A program made the translations under genes and the position numbers. A DNA stretch of 64,000 nucleotides from Thermoleophilia bacterium (GTDB lineage Bacteria; Actinomycetota; Thermoleophilia; Gaiellales; JAICJC01), in NCBI GenBank assembly GCA_025934255.1, contig JAICYJ010000002.1:1-64000 (forward strand), read 5' to 3'. Shown here piece by piece: positions 32,578-40,410 of the stretch; position 1 is the stretch's first letter, and the number at the start of each line of letters is the position of its first letter. The notes beneath the pieces are model-generated. The model saw nothing but the letters and a program-made list of their open reading frames with translations. It was not told where the DNA came from and did no database searches.

Positions 32578-32919
32578 ATGACCGCCATCGAGATCACCAA
32601 GGACAACTTCCAGAGCGAGGTGCTCGACTCCGAGCTGCCCGTGCTGCTCGACCTGTGGGCAGCCTGGTGCGGCCCCTGCCGGTTGGTGGCCCCGGTGGTG
32701 GAGGAGATCGCAGCCGAGTACGCCGGACGTCTCAAGGTCGGCAAGATCGACGTCGACGACCAGCCCGAGCTGCAGGAGACGTTCCAGGCGCTCAGCATCC
32801 CCACGCTGGTGCTGGTGAAGGATGGCAAGGTCGTCGCCAAGGCCGTCGGCGCCCGCCCCAAGGCCGCGCTTGCCGCCGCCCTGGAGCTCGAGGAGCACGC
32901 TCCCGCCGTCGCCGCCTGA
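32578..32919 (+). CDS. Thioredoxin
   Basis: A 113-aa thioredoxin with the active site WAAWCGPCRLVAP (Cys residues near 33 and 36), the cis-Pro loop SIPTLVLVKDG, and KVGKIDVDDQPEL before it. It reduces protein disulfides in the cytosol. The ATG follows AGGAG. Slightly longer than usual because of an Ala/Glu-rich C-terminal tail. Control by the divergent ArsR-type regulator is suggested by the shared promoter. Several thioredoxins are usual in actinobacteria; this is not necessarily the main trxA. Confidence 0.95.
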   Translation: MTAIEITKDNFQSEVLDSELPVLLDLWAAWCGPCRLVAPVVEEIAAEYAGRLKVGKIDVDDQPELQETFQALSIPTLVLVKDGKVVAKAVGARPKAALAAALELEEHAPAVAA

Positions 32920-32998
32920 CCCGCGGCCACCTGTTCCGGCACCCGTTCCGGCAGCCGGGCGGCGGGGGTGCGATCCGTTTCACCGCCCGTCGCATCGA

Positions 32999-33004
32999 TA
33001 GCAT
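32999..33004 (+). promoter_or_regulatory. -10 element of a leaderless promoter (debranching-type gene)
   Basis: TAGCAT ends six bases before the ATG at 33011, with no ribosome-binding site. Confidence 0.45.
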
Positions 33005-33010
33005 GCGCGG

Positions 33011-35092
33011 ATGCTGACCGTCCTCGACGGCAATAGCTTCCTCGTCGCGGACGATCACGGCGACGTCGGCGCGGGCTCCGAGGGGCTCTACTACAACGAC
33101 ACCCGCTACCTGTCAGCGTGGCAGCTGCTGCTGAACGGGGAGCCGCCGCAGCTGCTCAGCTCCGACACCGTCGACTACTACTCGGCGGCGGTGTTCCTCC
33201 AGAACCCGCCGCTGCCGGGCATGCCGGCCGGCGCCGTCTCGCTGATCCGCAACGTGTTCGTGGGCGAGGGCAGCCTGCAGAACACCCTGCGCGTCGAGAA
33301 CCACCTGATCGAGCCGGTCGAGCTGGAGCTGCGGCTGGAGTTCGACTTCGACTTCCTCGACCTGTTCGAGGTGAAGGCGCGGGAGTACCGCGACGAGGAC
33401 CTGGTCTTCACCCGTCGCACGGAGCCCGGCTTCAGCGTCGACGTGTCCCACGACGAGGACGAGAACTCCTGGTCGTTTCGGCTCCGCGACGGGGTGTTCT
33501 CGGCAGAGGCGCTGGTCTGGGTCTCCCAGCGGGGACACACCGGCGACCGCTTCATCTCCCACAGCATCTCGCTGGAGCCGGGAGAGACCTGGGAGTCGCG
33601 CGCCAACGTGGTGCTGCTGTCCGGCGACAGCCGCCGCCGCGACCGCTACACCACCTTCTACTTCGGCCAGGAGCGCGTGCGCGTCGAGGAGTCGCTGCGG
33701 GCCTGGCGCCTGCACGCCCCGGAGCTGTCGACCGACTGGGAGGAGCTGCGCAACACCTACACGCGGTCCCTGGCCGACCTGGCCGCCCTGCGCATGCGCG
33801 CCCGCCAGGGCAGCCGGATGGGCGACCTGCCGGCCGCCGGGCTGCCGTGGTTCATGACCGTATTCGGCCGCGACACGCTGCTGACCAGCTACCAGACGCT
33901 GCTGCTGGGCCCGTCGCTGGCCGGCGGCACGCTCGAGACGCTGGCCGCGCTGCAGGCGCGCGAGCGTGACGACGAGCGCGACAGCGAGCCGGGCAAGATC
34001 GTGCACGAGCTGCGGCTGGGCCGGGTGGCGGCCGAGGGCGGTGCCTTCCCCTATTACGGCAGCGTCGACTCGACCCTGCTGTTCCTGATCCTGATGTCCG
34101 AGCTGTACCGCTGGACCGGCGACGTCGACACGATCAGGGGCCTGCGCGAGCCGGCGATGCGGGCTCTGGGCTGGATGCACACCTACGGCGACCTGGACGG
34201 AGACGGGTTCATCGAGTACCACCGCCGGTCCAAGCGCGGCCTGGAGTCCCAGACCTGGAAGGACTCGTGGGACTCGATGCGCTACCACGACGGCACCGTG
34301 GCGCGGACGCCGGTGGCCGCGGCCGAGGTGCAGGGCTACGCCTACGACGCCCGCCTGCGCGCGGCCGAGCTGTGCCGCCACGTGTGGGGCGACCCGGAGC
34401 TGGCGGAGCGGCTCGAGCGCGAGGCCGCGCAGCTCAAGACCGCCTTCAACCAGGCCTTCTTCTCGGAGCGCAACGGCGACGGCTACTTCGTGCTGGGACT
34501 CGACAACGAGAAGCGCCAGATCGACTCGCTCTGCTCCAACATCGGCCACCTGCTGTGGTCGGGCATCGTGGATGAGCCGCGCGCTGCGGCCGTGGCGGAG
34601 CAGCTGATGTCGGACACGCTCAACTCGGGCTGGGGCGTGCGCACCATGTCCGACCGCGACCGCGGCTTCAACCCGATCGGGTACCACACCGGCACCGTCT
34701 GGCCGCACGACAACAGCCTGCTCACCGCCGGCCTGGTGCGCTACGGGTTCCGCCAGTACGCGAACCGGATCGCCAGCGACATGCTGGTGGCCGCGCGCCA
34801 CTTCGACTACCGGCTCCCGGAGGTGTTCGCGGGCTACCGCCGCGGGATGACGCCGTTCCCGGTGGCCTACCCCACCGCCTGCTCACCGCAGGCCTGGGCG
34901 GCCGGCGCGCCGGTGCTGTTCCTGACCTGCATGCTGGGCCTGCGGCCGGACCCGGCCGACGGGCGGCTGCACGTGGACGCGGTGCTGCCTGAGGCCTGCC
35001 GGAGGCTGGAGCTGCGCGGCATCGAGGCCCTGGGGCGGCGGTTCGACGTGAGCGTGCAGGGCGGGCACGCCGAGGTGCGCGAAAGCGCGTAG
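33011..35092 (+). CDS. Glycogen-debranching-type amylo-alpha-1,6-glucosidase
   Basis: A 693-aa cytosolic glycoside hydrolase. The N-terminal ~280 residues form the GDE_N_bis beta domain (DGNSFLVADDHGDVGAGSEG and FDFDFLDLFEVKAREY are typical). The rest is the (alpha/alpha)6 barrel of glycogen-debranching-type glucosidases: LPWFMTVFGRDTLLTSYQTL, GLESQTWKDSWDSM with candidate acids, and GYHTGTVWPHDNSLLTAGL. These enzymes remove alpha-1,6-linked glucose or act on trehalose-like oligosaccharides. It stands alone and has a leaderless-type promoter. Specificity is not certain from sequence. Confidence 0.88.
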   Translation: MLTVLDGNSFLVADDHGDVGAGSEGLYYNDTRYLSAWQLLLNGEPPQLLSSDTVDYYSAAVFLQNPPLPGMPAGAVSLIRNVFVGEGSLQNTLRVENHLIEPVELELRLEFDFDFLDLFEVKAREYRDEDLVFTRRTEPGFSVDVSHDEDENSWSFRLRDGVFSAEALVWVSQRGHTGDRFISHSISLEPGETWESRANVVLLSGDSRRRDRYTTFYFGQERVRVEESLRAWRLHAPELSTDWEELRNTYTRSLADLAALRMRARQGSRMGDLPAAGLPWFMTVFGRDTLLTSYQTLLLGPSLAGGTLETLAALQARERDDERDSEPGKIVHELRLGRVAAEGGAFPYYGSVDSTLLFLILMSELYRWTGDVDTIRGLREPAMRALGWMHTYGDLDGDGFIEYHRRSKRGLESQTWKDSWDSMRYHDGTVARTPVAAAEVQGYAYDARLRAAELCRHVWGDPELAERLEREAAQLKTAFNQAFFSERNGDGYFVLGLDNEKRQIDSLCSNIGHLLWSGIVDEPRAAAVAEQLMSDTLNSGWGVRTMSDRDRGFNPIGYHTGTVWPHDNSLLTAGLVRYGFRQYANRIASDMLVAARHFDYRLPEVFAGYRRGMTPFPVAYPTACSPQAWAAGAPVLFLTCMLGLRPDPADGRLHVDAVLPEACRRLELRGIEALGRRFDVSVQGGHAEVRESA

Positions 35093-35171
35093 CCGCGGCT
35101 CCTCCGATCCGGGGAGGAAGAACCACCGCTGCCGTGAGGCGCCGCCGCCGCGCGCGGCCGATCATCCATCT

Positions 35172-35209
35172 GCGGGCCGGATCACCAGCCGCCGGTTGGT
35201 CCGGCCCGC
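35172..35209. terminator. Terminator hairpin between convergent genes
   Basis: GCGGGCCGG (35172-35180) pairs perfectly with CCGGCCCGC (35201-35209), and ACCA/TGGT inside extends the stem past a small bulge. It lies in the 151-bp gap between the debranching-type gene and threonine synthase. The gap also holds a tandem repeat: GGGTCAGGCTGAG occurs near 35219 and again over the last codons of threonine synthase, as if the gene's 3' end had been duplicated. Confidence 0.65.
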
Positions 35210-35243
35210 GATTCGCCGGGTCAGGCTGAGACGATCGCCCGGG

Positions 35244-36479
35244 TCAGGCTGAGGCGAGGCGCCGTTCGAGCGCCGCATCCACGTCGTCGGGGTCGGGAGA
35301 CACCGCGATCGTGCGGACGGCCGGGCGCACCGCGTCGATCGTCTTCAGGCCGTCGCCGGTGATGTAGACGACCACCGTCTCCCCCGCGCCGATCTCACCC
35401 CGCTCGGCCAGCTTGCGCAGGACGCCTGCGGTGACGCCGCCGGCCGTTTCGGTGAAGACGCCCGTGGCCGCCGCCAGCAGGCTGATACCCTCCACGATCT
35501 GGTCGTCGTCGACGGCCTCGATCGAGCCGCCGGTGCGGCGCGCCACCTCCAGCGCGTAGACGCCGTCGGCCGGGCTGCCGATCGCGAGCGACTTGGCGAT
35601 GCCGGTCGGCTTGACCGGCACGACCTGGTCGGATCCGCCGGCGAAGGCGGTCGCCACCGGCGCGCAGCCGGCGCCCTGGCAGCCGTGCATGACCGGATCC
35701 GGGCCGTCGTCAAGCAGCCCGGCCGAGCGGCCCTCCTCGAAGCCCTGCAGGATCTTCGTATACAGCGAGCCGGAGGCGATCGGTGCGATCACCCGGTCGG
35801 GGACGCGCCAGCCCAGCTGCTCCGCCGTCTCCAGCGCAATCGTCTTCGACCCCTCCGCGTAGTAGGCGCGCATGTTGACGTTGACGAAGGCCCACGGCCG
35901 GTCGTAGGCGAGCTCCGAGCAGAGCCGGTTGACGTCGTCGTAGGTGCCGTCGACGACGAACACGGTGGCGCCGTAGGCGGCGGCGGCGATGATCTTCTCG
36001 GGCTCGAGGTCGCTGGGCACGAAGATGTAGGTGGGCAGCCCCAGCGCCGCCCCGGCCGCGGCCGTGGCCCCCGCCAGGTTGCCGGTGGAGGCGCACGCCA
36101 GCGCCTCGTAGCCGAGCTCGACCGACTTGGCCGCCGCGACCGCCACCACCCGGTCCTTGAACGAGTGGGTGGGGTTGGACGTCTCGGTCTTGACGTACAG
36201 CTCGCAGTCCAGGCCCAGCTCGGCGGCCAGGCGATCGGCCCGGATCAGCGGCGAGTTGCCGACCGGCAGCCCGCGGCCGGGCGCGCACACCGGCAGGAAC
36301 GACTCCCACCGCCAGAGCGTCGAGGGGCCCGACTCGATCAGCTCGCGGCTGACGCCGGCCGCGATCGCGTCGTGGTCATAGGCCGCCTCGAGCGGGCCGA
36401 AGCAGCTGTCGCAGGCGAAGCGCGCCTCCAGCGGGTGCTGTGAGCCACAGCCCTTGCAGACGAGATGCGTTGCATACAT
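35244..36479 (-). CDS. thrC: Threonine synthase
   Basis: A 411-aa PLP enzyme converting O-phosphohomoserine to threonine. The N-terminal zinc-ribbon-like C-x2-C-x12-C-x2-C (CKGCGSQHP ... FACDSCFGP) is usual for this subgroup. The PLP Lys is in NPTHSFKDRVV, the phosphate loop is ASTGNLAGATAAA, and the Ser-rich SGSLYTKILQGF follows. The ATG at 36479 follows GGGAG. The 5' leader carries a SAM-I riboswitch, so synthesis falls when S-adenosylmethionine is plentiful; this links homoserine use between methionine and threonine. A tandem duplicate of its last codons lies after the stop. Confidence 0.93.
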   Translation of the reverse strand: MYATHLVCKGCGSQHPLEARFACDSCFGPLEAAYDHDAIAAGVSRELIESGPSTLWRWESFLPVCAPGRGLPVGNSPLIRADRLAAELGLDCELYVKTETSNPTHSFKDRVVAVAAAKSVELGYEALACASTGNLAGATAAAGAALGLPTYIFVPSDLEPEKIIAAAAYGATVFVVDGTYDDVNRLCSELAYDRPWAFVNVNMRAYYAEGSKTIALETAEQLGWRVPDRVIAPIASGSLYTKILQGFEEGRSAGLLDDGPDPVMHGCQGAGCAPVATAFAGGSDQVVPVKPTGIAKSLAIGSPADGVYALEVARRTGGSIEAVDDDQIVEGISLLAAATGVFTETAGGVTAGVLRKLAERGEIGAGETVVVYITGDGLKTIDAVRPAVRTIAVSPDPDDVDAALERRLASA

Positions 36480-36498
36480 TGTCGATTCTCCCGGGCTG

Positions 36499-36515
36499 GG
36501 CCGATCAGATCGGCC
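36499..36515 (-). promoter_or_regulatory. Expression-platform hairpin of the thrC riboswitch
   Basis: GGCCGAT and ATCGGCC form a perfect 7-bp stem with a three-base loop between the aptamer and the GGGAG ribosome-binding site. No U-run follows, so control may be translational or Rho-type rather than intrinsic termination. Confidence 0.55.
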
Positions 36516-36519
36516 GGTT

Positions 36520-36627
36520 CACATCTTTCGAGGCGGCCGCCTCGCCGGATGGGGCACCGTCCCCGCAGCGGCGGTTCGGTTGCCGAGGCTTCACAGGGCC
36601 GGTCCCTCCGCCTCTCTTGATGCGTGT
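36520..36627 (-). promoter_or_regulatory. SAM-I (S-box) riboswitch upstream of thrC
   Basis: On the minus strand the leader shows the SAM-I hallmarks in order: ATCAAGAGAGGCGGAGGGAC, the kink-turn and GGCCCTGTGAAGCC, the CGGCAACC strand, GGTGCC, a variable P4, and the closing GAAAGATG that pairs with CGCATC to form P1. The expected spacing is conserved. It binds S-adenosylmethionine. SAM-I switches normally control methionine or cysteine genes; ahead of thrC the switch ties threonine synthesis to SAM level. Confidence 0.9.
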
Positions 36628-36734
36628 GCCGGGAACTCCCGACGTCTGCACGTCCAGTGGTCACATGGTAGTGAAGCCCCCACGTGACGGCCAATTCCGA
36701 ACCGGTCGCAACCGGCGCGCTACCGTAGGGGCAG

Positions 36735-37031
36735 GTGGAAACGGTGATCTCCTACGGGGTGATGATGCTGGCCGTGGTGTCCGTGCCGGTGACGGCGATC
36801 TGGGCGCGGCGCGCGCGGCGGCGGCGGGAGCTGGCCGAATGGCGGGTGGCGATCCGGGCCACGCCCCAGGGCACGGTGGTGGAGCTGGTGCGGCCCGGTG
36901 AGCACTCGCAGCGGATCGGCAAGCTCGACCCGGCCGACGAGGAGTTCTCGACCAAGCTCGAGGACGCCCGCTCAGCCGCGCTCGAACGCGCGGTGGCGCT
37001 GAACGTGGCCCGCCGCGACCTCACGCCGTAG
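36735..37031 (+). CDS. Small membrane-anchored hypothetical protein
   Basis: A 98-aa protein with one N-terminal helix (VISYGVMMLAVVSVPVTAIWA) followed by a basic stretch (RRARRRREL) and a soluble charged domain, so the C-terminus lies in the cytosol. I do not recognise the family. GTG 36735 is preceded by TACCGT at 36721-36726, eight bases away, suggesting a near-leaderless mRNA; GTG 36744 is an alternative. Its last 11 bp overlap the convergent SGNH hydrolase gene. Confidence 0.6.
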   Translation: METVISYGVMMLAVVSVPVTAIWARRARRRRELAEWRVAIRATPQGTVVELVRPGEHSQRIGKLDPADEEFSTKLEDARSAALERAVALNVARRDLTP

Positions 37032-37824
37032 CGGCGGCCGCCGTCTGCTGCAGGAACCGCGCCTGGCTCGGGTCGAGGCCGGCCGTGTAGGGGTTGCCCA
37101 GGGGCGAGCGACCGGTCAGCGCCGCGTAGAACACGCAGGCCTCCAGGTAGGAGCCGGCGGTGCTGGGGTGCGTGCCGTCCCACGACCACAGGCCGAGATC
37201 CGGCTGCCACAGGTGCGCCTGCTGCCAGGCCACGCCGACCGGGACGACGTCCGCGCCGATCTCCGAGCCGACCGCTACGTAGCCCTGGTAGAGGCGCAGC
37301 TGCATGGCCTGGTAGCTGTCGCCCCGGCCGTTGCCGTGCTCGTAGCCCGCGGTCATGAACAGCAGCGTGCGCGCGCCGGCGGCGGTGATCAGGGAGCTCA
37401 GCGTGCGTGCTGCGGGATCCATCAGCTGCGCCCGCTGGGCCGGCGGCAGCGACGGGATCTTGCTCTGCTCCTGCAGCACCACGTCGTCCCAGTGCACCTC
37501 GTGCAGCAGCCGGCGGAGCCCGCCGTCGCCGGCGAAGTCGGACAGCCGCGCAGCGCCCCTGGTGTAGGACACGACGATCAGCGGCTTCGGCCCCGGATCG
37601 GCGGCCGCCAGGCGCCCCACCATCGCAGGCATGTCGTGGTAGTAGGTGAGGCTGTTACCGACGAACAGCACGCGCAGCCCGGGCCGGGTGCTGCGCGCGA
37701 GCGCGATGTCGCCGCCGATCACCGGATCGAGCGGGTTTCGGACGACGCCCAGCGCGACCAGCGTCACGAAGACGCCGACGCCGAGCAGCAGGCCGGCCAG
37801 GAGCACGGCTATCAGGCGCAGCAT
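37021..37824 (-). CDS. Membrane-anchored SGNH-hydrolase-like protein
   Basis: A 267-aa protein. The N-terminal helix (LIAVLLAGLLLGVGVFVTLVA) is an uncleaved signal anchor. Block I is VLFVGNSLTYYHDMP, with the nucleophile Ser in GNS; VLQEQSK is around block III; block V is WDGTHPSTAGSYLEA with the Asp-x-x-His pair. These support an esterase or acetylhydrolase acting outside the cell, perhaps on wall or exopolysaccharide acyl groups. ATG 37824 is chosen; a GTG four codons upstream is possible. It lies after the hairpin that ends the sulfite reductase transcript. Confidence 0.78.
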   Translation of the reverse strand: MLRLIAVLLAGLLLGVGVFVTLVALGVVRNPLDPVIGGDIALARSTRPGLRVLFVGNSLTYYHDMPAMVGRLAAADPGPKPLIVVSYTRGAARLSDFAGDGGLRRLLHEVHWDDVVLQEQSKIPSLPPAQRAQLMDPAARTLSSLITAAGARTLLFMTAGYEHGNGRGDSYQAMQLRLYQGYVAVGSEIGADVVPVGVAWQQAHLWQPDLGLWSWDGTHPSTAGSYLEACVFYAALTGRSPLGNPYTAGLDPSQARFLQQTAAAATA

Positions 37825-37840
37825 GCGTGCGAACACACGG

Positions 37841-37870
37841 CAAGGATCGGCGCCCCGGCACCGATCCTTG
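37841..37870 (-). terminator. Terminator hairpin after the sulfite reductase gene
   Basis: A perfect 10-bp stem (37841-37850 with 37861-37870, CAAGGATCGG) with a ten-base loop starts 14 bases after the stop of the sulfite/nitrite reductase gene. Only a weak T-rich stretch follows. Confidence 0.65.
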
Positions 37871-37883
37871 ACGCCAGACGGCC

Positions 37884-39536
37884 CTAGGCAGCCACCTCTT
37901 GCTGCTCGCGTGCGACGGCCACGCCGATCAGCGCCGCCAGCCGCGCGTCGCCCTGCCGGTCGGCCCACTCGCCGAAGCTCATGTCCGACCGCCGCTCGCC
38001 CTTGTAGGCGCGCACCACCCGCTCGACGGCGTAGCGGGCGTCATCGGCCGGGATCGCCTTGCTGGCGATGCGCCGCCCGAAGGCCGCTCCCTCCCCCAGG
38101 CGTCCGCCGATGTGCAGGATGAAGCCCTGCACGCGCTCACCCTCGGCCGTCTTGGCGATGCCGCCCTGCAGGCCGATGTCGGCGATCTGGTACTGGGCGC
38201 AGGCGTTGGGGCAGCCGTTCAGGTTGATCCGGATCGATCCGTCCAGGTCTCCGATGCGCCGTTCCAGGTGCTCGATCAGCTCAACCGCGCGGTGCTTGGT
38301 CTCGACGATCGCGAGCTTGCAGAACTCCATGCCCGTGCAGGAGATGACGCCGCGCCGGAACGCCGACGCCTCGGTGGGCAGGCCCAGGTCGGCGAGCTCG
38401 GCCGCGACCGTCTCGACGTCGCTGTCGGGCACGTCCACGACGATGATGTTCTGGCGGTTCGTGCAGCGCAGGTCGCCCGAGCCGTAGCGCTCCGCGATGC
38501 CGGCCACGCCGATCATCTGGTCGGCCGTGAAGCGGCCGCGCAGCGTGGTGCCGCCCACGTAGTAGAGGCCGGGCTGTGCCTGCGGGTGCACGCCCAGGTG
38601 ATCGCGGTGCGGGTCGATCGGCGCTGTCGGCTCGACGGAGTGCTCCAGCTCGTAGCCGAGCTTGCGCTCGACCTCGTCGCGCAGCCGCTCGACTCCCCAC
38701 TCGTCCACCAGGAACTTGATGCGCGCGCGCGTGCGCTTGGTGCGCTTGCCCTCGTCGCGGTAGAGCTCGGTGATGGCACGGCACACCTCCACCGCCTGCT
38801 CCGGACGGGCGAACGCGTCCAGCCGGCGGCCCATCCTGGCCGACGCGCCCAGCCCGCCGCCGACCCACACGTCGTAGCCGATCACGCCGTCCTTGTCGAC
38901 GGCCACCAGGCCGATGTCGTTGATCTCGTGCTGCGCGCAGTGATGCACGCAGGCCGACACCGACACCTTGAACTTGCGGGGCAGGTTCGAGAACTCGCGG
39001 TGACCGACGAACGCCCGCTCGAGGTTGGCCACCAGCGGCCGTGTGTCGATCAGCTCGTGGCCGTCGACCCCGGCCAGCGGGCATCCCACGACGTTGCGCC
39101 AGACGTCGCCGCAGGCCTGCGTGAACGACAGCCCGACCGCGTTCAGCTCGTCCAGCACGATCGGCAGGTCCTCGATCGCCAGGTTGTGCAGCTGGATGTT
39201 CTGGCGGGTCGTGATGTCGCCCATGCCGCGGCCGTAGCGCTCGGCCAGCGCCCCCACCGCACGCAGCTGCTCCGAGCTGACGATGCCGCCCGGGAACTTG
39301 ACGCGGAGCATGAACAGGCCGTCGGTCTGCTCGGACGGCCCGGGGTCGCCGGAGGCCGCCGACTCGGCGGCCCGCTGCGTGTAGACGCCGTACCAGCGAA
39401 ACAGCGCCAGGTCGTCGGGCTCGATGGCGTCGAAGCCGAGGTCGGCGTAGCGGTAGATGTCTGCGAGCACGTCCAGCCCGTCCTTGCGGGCCTTGATGTG
39501 CTCGATCTCGGGAAGCTTGGCGGCGGTATCGCTCAT
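37884..39536 (-). CDS. Ferredoxin-dependent sulfite/nitrite reductase
   Basis: A 550-aa siroheme and [4Fe-4S] enzyme. The two ferredoxin-like half-repeats are visible (FPGGIVSSEQLRAVG and GLYYVGGTTLRGRFTADQM). The substrate-binding Arg segment is ITTRQNIQLHNL. The cluster/siroheme cysteines are in SCTGMEFCKLA and NLNGCPNACAQYQI. It reduces sulfite to sulfide or nitrite to ammonium with six electrons from ferredoxin. Which of the two cannot be told from the sequence; no nitrate or APS genes adjoin it. A strong-looking promoter with a palindrome in its spacer lies upstream. Confidence 0.92.
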   Translation of the reverse strand: MSDTAAKLPEIEHIKARKDGLDVLADIYRYADLGFDAIEPDDLALFRWYGVYTQRAAESAASGDPGPSEQTDGLFMLRVKFPGGIVSSEQLRAVGALAERYGRGMGDITTRQNIQLHNLAIEDLPIVLDELNAVGLSFTQACGDVWRNVVGCPLAGVDGHELIDTRPLVANLERAFVGHREFSNLPRKFKVSVSACVHHCAQHEINDIGLVAVDKDGVIGYDVWVGGGLGASARMGRRLDAFARPEQAVEVCRAITELYRDEGKRTKRTRARIKFLVDEWGVERLRDEVERKLGYELEHSVEPTAPIDPHRDHLGVHPQAQPGLYYVGGTTLRGRFTADQMIGVAGIAERYGSGDLRCTNRQNIIVVDVPDSDVETVAAELADLGLPTEASAFRRGVISCTGMEFCKLAIVETKHRAVELIEHLERRIGDLDGSIRINLNGCPNACAQYQIADIGLQGGIAKTAEGERVQGFILHIGGRLGEGAAFGRRIASKAIPADDARYAVERVVRAYKGERRSDMSFGEWADRQGDARLAALIGVAVAREQQEVAA

Positions 39537-39572
39537 GAGGGATCGCTCCGGGTGCTCGCGGGATGTCGTCGC

Positions 39573-39613
39573 AGCCTATCTTGTTTGGATCCAAACCTCA
39601 AATATTGGGATAC
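39573..39613. promoter_or_regulatory. Reductase promoter with palindrome in its spacer; shared with a GntR gene
   Basis: On the minus strand TTGAGG (39596-39601), a 17-bp spacer and TAGGCT (39573-39578) form a promoter for the sulfite/nitrite reductase. The spacer contains the perfect 14-bp palindrome GTTTGGATCCAAAC (39583-39596). A related half-palindromic TTGGGATACA (39606-39615) has its GGATAC core exactly 21 bp from the GGATCC core, two helical turns. This suits a dimeric repressor such as the divergent GntR protein. Confidence 0.7.
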
Positions 39614-39648
39614 ATACAACCACGGCTCCGATGGGCGCCGACCGGCTG

Positions 39649-39654
39649 TAGGAT
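39649..39654 (+). promoter_or_regulatory. -10 element of a leaderless promoter (GntR gene)
   Basis: TAGGAT ends six bases before the ATG at 39661 and there is no ribosome-binding site. Confidence 0.45.
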
Positions 39655-39660
39655 CGACCC

Positions 39661-40374
39661 ATGCCCGACCGCCCGACCGGCAGCCCCAGCCGCGCCGACG
39701 ACCTCGCCCACGAGCTCCAGGTCGAGATCATCACGGGCCGGATCCCGCTTGGAACCCGGCTGCGTCAGGAGGACCTGGCGGAGCGCTTCGGGGTCAGCCG
39801 CACCCCCATCCGCGAGGCGCTGCGGCAGCTGCAGGCGATCGGGCTGGTCGAGCAGCTGGGACATCGCGGGGCGCTGGTGCGATCGTTCTCGCCGGACGAG
39901 TGCCGCAACATCTTCCTGGTGCGGGCGGAGCTGGAGGGGCTGGCGGCCGAGCGAGCCTCGGGCCGGCTGACCACCTACGACCACGCCGACCTGGACACCG
40001 CCCAGGCGCTGCTGCGGGCCGGAGGCGAGCGCGTCCAGCAGCTGCCGGCATCGGACGAGGAGGGCCGGCTGATCGCCCTGCAGCAGTGCTCGCAGGCGAA
40101 CGAGCTGTTCCACAACGTGATCCTGGCCGCAGCCAACTGCCCGCCGCTGCGAGACACGGTGCAGGCGCTCACCAACCGCGTGCCGCGCAGCCTGGCGTGG
40201 CACACGTTCGCCGTCGACCCCGGGATCGTGCCGCGCAGCGCCGACGACCACGACCGCATCTCCGAGGCGCTCGACAAGCCCGACCCGAAGCGGGCGCGGA
40301 AGCTGCTGCACGCGCACGTGCTGGACACGGGCGAGACGCTGGCGCGGTGGCTGTCGCGGCAGGGCGGGCGTTAG
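39661..40374 (+). CDS. GntR-family regulator, FadR/FCD subgroup
   Basis: A 237-aa regulator. The N-terminal winged helix reads GTRLRQEDLAERFGVSRTPIREALRQL, cut by families as the GntR HTH (residues ~32-58). The C-terminal all-helical FCD domain has FLVRAELEGLAAE, NELFHNVIL and DDHDRISEAL, whose Asp and His residues commonly bind a metal near the effector. It is divergent from the sulfite/nitrite reductase and probably controls it through the paired sites in between. A weak TCCGG/CCGGA hairpin follows the stop. Confidence 0.9.
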   Translation: MPDRPTGSPSRADDLAHELQVEIITGRIPLGTRLRQEDLAERFGVSRTPIREALRQLQAIGLVEQLGHRGALVRSFSPDECRNIFLVRAELEGLAAERASGRLTTYDHADLDTAQALLRAGGERVQQLPASDEEGRLIALQQCSQANELFHNVILAAANCPPLRDTVQALTNRVPRSLAWHTFAVDPGIVPRSADDHDRISEALDKPDPKRARKLLHAHVLDTGETLARWLSRQGGR

Positions 40375-40410
40375 GGTCCGGCTTCAGCCTGACCGGATCG
40401 GATGGCTCTG

